Below are positions 34,273 to 40,349 of a stretch of DNA of 40,349 nt, one piece after another; the stretch's first letter is position 1, and every line of letters starts with the position of its first letter. The position numbers and the translations under genes are program-made. The stretch comes from Pseudomonadota bacterium (GTDB lineage: Bacteria > Myxococcota_A > Bradymonadia > Bradymonadales > GCA-2716585), in contig SYOX01000247.1 in NCBI GenBank assembly GCA_005804885.1, positions 1-40,349 of the forward strand, in the 5' to 3' direction. Under the pieces are notes generated by a model, which was given only the letters and a program-made list of their open reading frames with translations, was not told where the DNA came from and did no database searches.

Positions 34273-37089
34273 TCAGTTGGTGATCACGCGCAGGTCGTAC
34301 CAGACGGTCTCGAGCTGGTCGGAGAAGATCTCGATGGACCACAGGCCGCCGTCGAGGACCTCGATGCCGTCGACGTTGAACTGGAGGGTGCCGCCCTCGC
34401 TGGTGATGACGGGGAAGATGGGGAAGTCTGGGCCGAAGACGTCGTGGACGCGGGCCTTGATGGCGCCGCGCAGGGGCTCGTGGGTCTGGATCGTGACGGA
34501 GACGCTCTGGCCGGCGATGACGAAGAACTTGTAGAAGTCGCGATCCGTGGGGCAGAGCAGCAGGTTTCTCAGGAAGGCCCCGGTGCTGATCTCGCGGGCG
34601 TTGTCCCAGTCGTCGTTGTCGGCGCCGATCATGACGGAGCCCTCTTCGAGCAGATCGTCGGTGCACTGCGCGCCTTCGGGGACGGGCTGGGAGTAGATCT
34701 GGAGGAGGTAGGAGCCCTGATCCTCGGCGGTGGCGCCGCGGACTGCCACGAGCACCTGGCTCTGCGCGTTGATCTGGGCGAAGGCCGAGCGGCCAAAGTC
34801 GCCAGGGCCACCGGGGCCGAGCACGCGCAGGCCGTCGTCGGAGAGGATCTGGACGTCGAGGCCGGGGGCCGGGTTGAGGATGTCGGCGAAGAGCAGGGTG
34901 CCGGCCGGCACCGAGAGGCGGAAGAAGTCGACCCCTGGCTGGCGATCGGCGGGGCAGACGACGCCGCGGTACTCGCGCACGCCGAACTCGGCGGGGAAGG
35001 CGTCGGCGGCGGTGCGGTTGGCGCGCTCGTCGTCGATGCAGATCTCATCGGCGGGGCGGGTCTCGTAGCGCAGGGTGTAGGTCACGTTGGCCAGGCCGGT
35101 CGAGTTGAGCGCGAAGAAGACCTGCCCGCCGGGGGTCGACGGGACGAGCGCGAAGGAGAGCGTGCCGCCCGTGCCGGAGATCACGACGGGGGAGGCCTGG
35201 GCGTTGGCGAAGGCGCGGGCGCGCAGGTCGACGCCGAGGTCGGCGTCGTAGGTGGCGGTCACGACGACGGCCTGACCGGGCTCGACCTCGGCGGCGAACC
35301 AGTCCTCGTCGAGCTCCTCGCCGCACAGGCGCAGGCCGCTGAAGGTCGTCGGGGGCAGGCCGCTCAGATCTGCGGCGTCGCCGATGATGTCGTTGGGCTC
35401 GAAGGTGTCCGTGCAGCCGCTGGTGACGTTGAGCCTCATGTCGTAGCGGTTCTGGCCGCCGTTGGGGCTAAAGACCCTGACGAAGACCTCGCCGGTCCTG
35501 TCGGCCGCCAGCGAGAGCGCCTCGCTGGCGTTGCGGCCGGTGCTGCAGGCCACCGCGTCGCGGGGGTCGGGCGGGAAGAGGGGGAGCCTGTCGTAGATGC
35601 ACAGGTCCAGATCCCCGAAGGCGTCGTTGAGGTCGATGGTGACGGTCAAAAAGTCGTCCTCCAGGAGTTGGAGGCGGTACCAGTCCTCGGCCTCGGGGCA
35701 GATCTGGAGGTTGTTGGTCGGCAGGTTGAAGGGTCGATCCGGGATGGTGATCTGGCTGGCCCGCGTCGGGATGTCGTTGCGGCTGTTCTCATCAAAGACG
35801 TCGTCGACGCAGAAGCCGCCGGGCACCCGCATCACGTCCAGGTCGTAGGTGTTGGTGCCGCCGTCCTGCTCGGTGATGAAGGGGCAGACGGAGAAGAAGA
35901 AGGTGCCCGGAGAGAAGACCCGAGGGACGCTGACGATCTCGTTGGGGTCCAGCGAGGCGGCCCGCTGGAGGATCTGCCCGGGGTCGTCGGCGGCGCAGGG
36001 GCCCGAGTGCAGGGTCAAGTCCAGGTCCCCGTGGTCGGGGTCGTGGGCGACGCGCACGACGAAGCCGTCGCCGGAGTCGACGTCGAGCGCATACCAGTCG
36101 CAGCCGGCGCCGCAGACCGTGAGGTCGTCGAAGGTGTCGTCTTCGACGGCGGTGGCCCGCCCGCAGGCCTCGTTGGGCTCGAAGTCGTCCTCCGTGCAGC
36201 TGGGCTCGGTGCAGGCGCCGCCCTGGCAGCGGCGATCCCCGCGGCAGTCGTCGTTGCCATTGCAGCGATCGCCCTCGACGCAGACGAAGGCCTCGTCGGC
36301 GCTCTCGCAGGACAGCCCGCCGGGGCAGTCGCTGTTGTCGGCGCACTGACGGCACAGGCCGTCCGGAGCGCAGGCCAGATCGCCGGGGCACTCGTTGTCG
36401 TTGTTGCAGCGGCCGGAGGGCAGGCAGGTGTGGCCCTCCAGGTTGCAGAAGAGGAACTCGCCCTGACCCTCGCAGGTCTCATCGTCGAAGCAGCCTCCGG
36501 CCTCGATCACCTGGCGCTCGTCGAGGCAGCGGGTGGCGAAGCAGACCTTGTTCGACAGGCAGTCGATGTCGCTCAAGCAGATCCGGGGCTCCAGGCAGCG
36601 GTTGGAGGCCTCGTCGCAGATCTGCAGGCCGGGGCAGTCGGGATCGCAGCCCACGGGCTCGGGCTCGGGCTCCGGCTCGGGCTCGGCGGCGTCGGGCTCC
36701 GGCTCGGGCTCGGCGGCGTCAGGCTCCGGCTCGGGCTCGGCGGCGTCGGGCTCCGGCTCGGGCTCGGCGACGTCCTCCTCCGGCTCGGGATCATCCTTGG
36801 GGACGCACTGGAGCGCCACGCAGGTGTTGTTGGGCGGGCAGTTGGCGTCTCGGATGCACTGGTGGCACTGGCCGATCTCGGTGACGCAGATCAGCCCCGA
36901 CTCGCACTGGTCTGACGTGGCGCACTGCGCCGCCGGAGGGCCGCACTGGCCGTTGGCGCCGCAGGCCTGCCCGGCGGCGCAGTCGCCGTCCGAAGCGCAC
37001 TCATCTCCGCAGCCGACACCGGCCAGCGCCATCAAGCCGAGCGCGAGGGCGAACCTGCCGAGCACCTGGGTTGCCGAGAACCGATCCAT
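34273..37089 (-). CDS. Cys-rich PPC lipoprotein with an EPEPEPDAA tandem repeat
   Basis: A 938-residue protein; ATG 37089 follows GGAGG. The lipoprotein signal ends MALAGVGC. The Cys-rich N-terminal part (CASDGDCAAGQACGANGQC, CATSDQCESGLICV) resembles the Cys-knot-like modules common in myxobacterial surface proteins. A linker made of a 9-residue EPEPEPDAA repeat (about 36655-36775) follows, then more Cys-rich motifs (CLSDIDCLSNKVCF, CNNDNECPGDLAC). Five PPC-type modules come after (CTEDDFEPNEACGRA, CVDDVFDENSRNDI, CTDTFEPND, CIDDERANRTA, CTDDLLEEGSVM). No catalytic domain is seen. It lies 33 bases after a paralogue on the same strand, probably in one operon. Confidence 0.87.
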   Translation of the reverse strand: MDRFSATQVLGRFALALGLMALAGVGCGDECASDGDCAAGQACGANGQCGPPAAQCATSDQCESGLICVTEIGQCHQCIRDANCPPNNTCVALQCVPKDDPEPEEDVAEPEPEPDAAEPEPEPDAAEPEPEPDAAEPEPEPEPEPVGCDPDCPGLQICDEASNRCLEPRICLSDIDCLSNKVCFATRCLDERQVIEAGGCFDDETCEGQGEFLFCNLEGHTCLPSGRCNNDNECPGDLACAPDGLCRQCADNSDCPGGLSCESADEAFVCVEGDRCNGNDDCRGDRRCQGGACTEPSCTEDDFEPNEACGRATAVEDDTFDDLTVCGAGCDWYALDVDSGDGFVVRVAHDPDHGDLDLTLHSGPCAADDPGQILQRAASLDPNEIVSVPRVFSPGTFFFSVCPFITEQDGGTNTYDLDVMRVPGGFCVDDVFDENSRNDIPTRASQITIPDRPFNLPTNNLQICPEAEDWYRLQLLEDDFLTVTIDLNDAFGDLDLCIYDRLPLFPPDPRDAVACSTGRNASEALSLAADRTGEVFVRVFSPNGGQNRYDMRLNVTSGCTDTFEPNDIIGDAADLSGLPPTTFSGLRLCGEELDEDWFAAEVEPGQAVVVTATYDADLGVDLRARAFANAQASPVVISGTGGTLSFALVPSTPGGQVFFALNSTGLANVTYTLRYETRPADEICIDDERANRTAADAFPAEFGVREYRGVVCPADRQPGVDFFRLSVPAGTLLFADILNPAPGLDVQILSDDGLRVLGPGGPGDFGRSAFAQINAQSQVLVAVRGATAEDQGSYLLQIYSQPVPEGAQCTDDLLEEGSVMIGADNDDWDNAREISTGAFLRNLLLCPTDRDFYKFFVIAGQSVSVTIQTHEPLRGAIKARVHDVFGPDFPIFPVITSEGGTLQFNVDGIEVLDGGLWSIEIFSDQLETVWYDLRVITN

Positions 37090-37122
37090 CCAGCCCCTCC
37101 ACTTGTTCAGGAAGCTGACGCG

Positions 37123-39882
37123 TCAGCGCGCCTGCAACAAGACCTCAAAGTCGCCCACGGCGCCTTCGGTCGCGCCGTCCACCCAGAGGAAGTATGTCCC
37201 CGCCGTCAAGCGCTGGCTGAGCGAGACCACCCCGTCAAAGGGCCGCGCGTCGTCAAAGTCGGTCGCGCACAGGCCCTCCAGAATGCTGCCCGGGTCATCG
37301 CAGTCCCGCTGCAGGAACACCGTCGGCTGGAGCCCGCCGAGGCCCGGCGTCACGGTGATGTCCACGTCGCTGGTCACCCCGATCGTGAAGGCGTAGACCA
37401 CGTCCGGCGAGCCGTCCAGCGTAAAGCACCCGATGGGATCGACGCTCGTGATGTTGTCGCGCGCCCCGCGCAGCGTCCCGGCGACCCGCTGGCCGCTCCG
37501 AAGCTGCTGCGCGCCCTCACAGACGTCGTTGGCCGGCGGATCGGCGGTCAGGTTCGTCCGCAGGGTGTAATCGCCCTCCATCTCCTCGCTCTGGCCCCGC
37601 ACGACGATCGCCAGCTCGCCTTCGTCCTCGATCGTCGTCAGCAGGCGCCCCGAGGCCCCCTCGACCACCAGCGACAGGTCATCGAGGCGGCGCAGGTCAA
37701 AGACCACCCCCGGTGGCCCGCCCAGGCTCAAGTCCGCCTCCGCGCCCGCCTCGGCGCTGATCCGATACCAGTCCTCCTCCCCGGCGCACAAAAAGGCGCC
37801 CAGCGAGGTCGACTCCACCGGCACGACGTTGTCGGCGTCGCTCGGCTCCAGCGCGTCGTTGGTGTCGCAGAAGGGGGCGCTCAGGAGCTCGACCTCCAGA
37901 ATGTAGGGCGTGACGCCCTCGGACGTGGCCTGGATCTCGAAGAGGTAGGTCGCGCCGCCTTGCGCCGTGGATCCCAGCGACACGACGGACCGGCGGCCGT
38001 CGCTGCGCGCATTGCCCACCGGCACGAGGACATCGCCGCGCAGCTCCAGGATGGACAGCGCCGGCGGCGCCCCGTCGACCCCGTCGGGCAGCGAGGCCGA
38101 GGCCTGGATCCCGCGGCCGCCCTGCGCCGTGAGCCCGAAGTAATCCGTGTCGGTGAAGCACACCGCCAGCGCCTCGACCCGCGCCAGCCTCGTCCTGGGG
38201 TCGATCAGGAGCTGTACCGCCGATCCAGGATCGTCGTTGGGCTCCTGGGCGTCGTCCTCGCAGTCCTCGATCGCCACGAGCGAGAGCAAGAAGTCGCCCC
38301 TGGCCTCGGGCCGCAAGCCCGTGACCCGGATGAAGATCGTCTCCAGCTCGTCTTGCGCCCCGAAGACGGACAGCTTGCCGAAGGAGCGCTCCTGGACCGG
38401 CACCCGGTGGTCCACCAGGTTGTTGCCGACGCGCTTGAAGAAGGCCATCGTCAGCCCGTCGCCCTGGACAGGATAGAGCAGCGAGAGCTCCAGCCCCACG
38501 CCCAGGCCGACCTGAAAGCGGAACCAGTCCTCGTCTCCCAACTCGCCCTCCGGGCAGATCTCCCCCGTCCGCGGCAGGTCGCGCTGGAGCAGCGGGGCCG
38601 TGTCTGGCCCGACGTTCTCTTCGTCCGGCCCGCAAGCCTCGATCACGCGCTCGGGCGGATCAAAGAGGATCCGCAGGCTGTAGTTCTTGGGGCCCTCGAC
38701 GGGGCTGGTGACGTGCAGGAGGTAGGTGCCGCCCTGCGGCGTGGCAGGGACGATCACGCCCTGCTCGCGCTCGCTGCCTGTCGACTCGGCGATGGGCTCG
38801 GGCGCGCCCGAACCGAAGGGATCGGAGCCGCCCGGGTAGACGAAGAGCTTGAGCGGGCCGCCCTCCTGGCGCGTCAAGGCCACCAGCGGCTTGTTCGAAG
38901 GCACCGTGACGAGGAAGAGGTCCGCCTCGCCGCCGCACAGGCGCAGCCCGGTGCTGACGCCCTCGCGCAAGAAGACCGTGTTCTCGTTGATCCGGTTGTT
39001 GGGCTCGAAGCGGTCCTCCTGACAGACCGGGTTGAGGCAGACGCCACCCTCCACGTCGCAGAAGCGGAGGCCCTGGCAGTCCTGATCGCCGAAGCAGCGC
39101 GACGGCTCCTCGCAGGCGCTCACGAAGATGTCCGAGATGCAGCGCTGGAGCCCGCCGCAGTCGACGTCCCGCAGGCACTGTCGGCAGCTCTGCGTGCCAA
39201 CATCGCAGCGGCGGCCGCCGACGCAGTCGGTGTCCTCGGCGCAGGTCGGCGCGTCGACGCACGCGAAGGCCTGAGAGTCACACACCTGCCCCCCCTGGCA
39301 GTCGCCGTCGCCCACGCAGCCCAGCCCGGGGAAGGCCCCGCAGCCGCCGTCGACGCACAGCTCGCCCTGCGGGCACTCCACGCTGGTGTCGCACCTGTCC
39401 CGGCAGACGCCGCCCTCCTCGGGGCACTGGCCATCGGGGCACCCGGCGCAGACCCTGTCCCCAAGCTGACCCCCGAGGCAATCCAGCGGGCCGAAGCAGG
39501 GGTCGCGATCCTCGCAGGCGCCGTTTTCCAGGTTGCAGACGCCCTCCCGGCAGGGATCGTCGAGGCTGCACTCGGAGCCGACCGGCACATCCTCCTCGAC
39601 ATCCTCCTCGCCGGCATCCTCGGCGTCCTCGGCCGCGTCCTCCTCGGCGTCCTCGACGTCCTCGAGCATCGGCACGTCGGGCGGCACGTCCTCGACGACG
39701 TCCTCGTCGGGCTCCTCGATGATGTCCTCTTCCGCCTCGATGACGTCGGCGTCGGAGGCGTCCGCGTCAGGTTCTCCAGCTGGGGGAGGCGTTGGCTTGG
39801 GGTCGTCTCCGCACGCCGTCAGCCCCGCGCCGATCAACGTGACGAGCAAGGCCGCGCGCCATATCCCTTGACCTCTCACCAT
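37123..39882 (-). CDS. Cys-rich PPC lipoprotein with acidic linker
   Basis: A 919-residue protein; ATG 39882 is chosen because AGAGG lies upstream, whereas the longer frame starts with TTG. The lipoprotein signal ends GAGLTAC. A long Asp/Glu/Ala linker (EDVEDAEEDAAEDAEDAG) replaces the EP repeat of the paralogue. A Cys-rich section follows (CSLDDPCREGVCNLENGAC, CRDRCDTSVECPQGELC, CEEPSRCFGDQDCQGLRFC). There are five PPC-like modules (CQEDRFEPNNRI, CGPDEENVGPD, CEDDAQEPNDDPG, CDTNDALEPSDADN, DVCEGAQQL). The last ends GTYFLWVDGATEGAVGDFEV as usual for the family. It is a likely surface protein, first gene of a two-gene operon with its paralogue. Confidence 0.87.
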   Translation of the reverse strand: MVRGQGIWRAALLVTLIGAGLTACGDDPKPTPPPAGEPDADASDADVIEAEEDIIEEPDEDVVEDVPPDVPMLEDVEDAEEDAAEDAEDAGEEDVEEDVPVGSECSLDDPCREGVCNLENGACEDRDPCFGPLDCLGGQLGDRVCAGCPDGQCPEEGGVCRDRCDTSVECPQGELCVDGGCGAFPGLGCVGDGDCQGGQVCDSQAFACVDAPTCAEDTDCVGGRRCDVGTQSCRQCLRDVDCGGLQRCISDIFVSACEEPSRCFGDQDCQGLRFCDVEGGVCLNPVCQEDRFEPNNRINENTVFLREGVSTGLRLCGGEADLFLVTVPSNKPLVALTRQEGGPLKLFVYPGGSDPFGSGAPEPIAESTGSEREQGVIVPATPQGGTYLLHVTSPVEGPKNYSLRILFDPPERVIEACGPDEENVGPDTAPLLQRDLPRTGEICPEGELGDEDWFRFQVGLGVGLELSLLYPVQGDGLTMAFFKRVGNNLVDHRVPVQERSFGKLSVFGAQDELETIFIRVTGLRPEARGDFLLSLVAIEDCEDDAQEPNDDPGSAVQLLIDPRTRLARVEALAVCFTDTDYFGLTAQGGRGIQASASLPDGVDGAPPALSILELRGDVLVPVGNARSDGRRSVVSLGSTAQGGATYLFEIQATSEGVTPYILEVELLSAPFCDTNDALEPSDADNVVPVESTSLGAFLCAGEEDWYRISAEAGAEADLSLGGPPGVVFDLRRLDDLSLVVEGASGRLLTTIEDEGELAIVVRGQSEEMEGDYTLRTNLTADPPANDVCEGAQQLRSGQRVAGTLRGARDNITSVDPIGCFTLDGSPDVVYAFTIGVTSDVDITVTPGLGGLQPTVFLQRDCDDPGSILEGLCATDFDDARPFDGVVSLSQRLTAGTYFLWVDGATEGAVGDFEVLLQAR

Positions 39883-40349
39883 GACCGAGCCTCTGAGCAA
39901 ATATCGAGATGCCGTCCACGTGCACCCCCGCGAGCCGCGCCGGGAAGGTCCACAGAATCAGGGGTTGAGAGCCCATCAACCCCCGCGCCATCGACGCGGA
40001 CGACATGTTGAGAGCCCCGCCCCTGTTCGCCTCGCAAACCATAGCGCAAGTGCCGGACGCGGGCAACTCTCCTACCTCGTCTCCCATGGCAAGGCAGGTT
40101 TGCTCAGTGAAGGTTCCAAGGCCCGCGACGCCACGGCATCCCACGCCCGCCGATCACCCCACGCTCCTCGCACCGCCCCCGTTGGGGACGGGCTCGTCGG
40201 GTGGGGCTAGAAGCTCAGGGTGGGCTGCGACCTCTCGGTCGCAGGCCAGCGCACGACCGATGTCGACACCAGGGGGCGTGAAAACCCCAATCCACAGGCC
40301 CACTTCGACGCGCTGAGCCGCCCCTGCGATCCGCCCTGGCCCGCCCGCC
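39883..40349. other. Right-end non-coding stretch with a perfect inverted repeat upstream of the PPC operon
   Basis: No gene I can support in 467 bases; short frames here are shadows. GGGGTTGA (39961-39968) is inverted perfectly at 39976-39983 with a GAGCCCA loop, about 80 bases before the PPC lipoprotein start. GTTGAGAGCCC occurs both at 39964-39974 and 40008-40018. These could be an operator or a leader hairpin of the operon. No clear promoter is visible. Confidence 0.4.

Noticed and set aside
34444..36915. An 823-codon plus-strand frame opposite the Cys-rich PPC lipoprotein
   Set aside because: Shadow frame; the minus strand has lipobox, Cys and PPC motifs.
37960..40011. A 683-codon plus-strand frame opposite the second PPC lipoprotein
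   Set aside because: Shadow frame with Arg/Ala/Asp-rich product and no motif.
39767..40144. A 125-codon minus-strand frame at the right end
   Set aside because: It overlaps the start of the PPC lipoprotein gene in another frame and shows no domain, signal or ribosome site.

Overview
The window is GC-rich, gene-dense DNA of a Gram-negative bacterium that resembles Myxococcota or Bradymonadota (the former Deltaproteobacteria). The reasons are many secreted lipoproteins built from PPC-type ('EPNNA') modules, Asn-rich and Glu-Pro-rich linkers just after the lipid-bearing cysteine, MopE-like metal-binding motifs with FG-GAP repeats, a large TPR/HEAT protein, and a class I lysyl-tRNA synthetase. 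The phylum is an inference from gene style; no rRNA marker is present.

Layout: (1) 1-3022, a signalling pair. A hybrid histidine kinase with three receiver domains and an EAL domain is cut by the left edge and is translationally coupled to a 110-residue protein carrying an H-box-like motif. (2) 3312-8901, two large lipoproteins: one with Ig-like and PPC domains, one a transglutaminase-elicitor-like protein with a helix-hairpin-helix-like insert. (3) 8902-12019, two terminator-like hairpins, an unusual tandem repeat array (9082-9314), three small genes and class I lysS. (4) 12144-17428, an accessory segment whose left half looks visibly poorer in GC. It starts with a 162-bp element bounded by inverted repeats and holds a propeller-like secreted protein with an in-frame stop codon inside its signal peptide, a small cysteine-rich protein, an FG-GAP lipoprotein and a Cys-containing lipoprotein. 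(5) 17543-23370, REP-like palindromes, nth, an EpmA/GenX-like ligase with an extra OB fold, a PQQ-dependent sugar dehydrogenase-like lipoprotein, a cold-shock gene with a structured leader, and a TolC-like lipoprotein. (6) 23419-28620, a standalone reverse transcriptase divergent from a methyltransferase, then a sulfotransferase coupled to a zinc-ribbon/FHA protein. (7) 28744-40349, a 1361-residue TPR-HEAT protein with a coupled membrane protein, a matrixin-like metalloprotease lipoprotein, and two tandem Cys-rich PPC lipoproteins; the right end is non-coding as far as can be seen.

How the genes fit together: much of the coding capacity goes to envelope and surface proteins (lipoproteins with PPC, Ig-like, FG-GAP and propeller modules), which suggests a surface-active or predatory lifestyle. 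The rest is housekeeping (lysS, nth, csp) plus isolated accessory genes. The strongest candidates for something undescribed are the reverse transcriptase with its roughly 370-residue N-terminal extension, the stop-interrupted secreted gene with its cysteine-rich partner, the kinase-coupled H-box protein, and the non-coding repeat elements.
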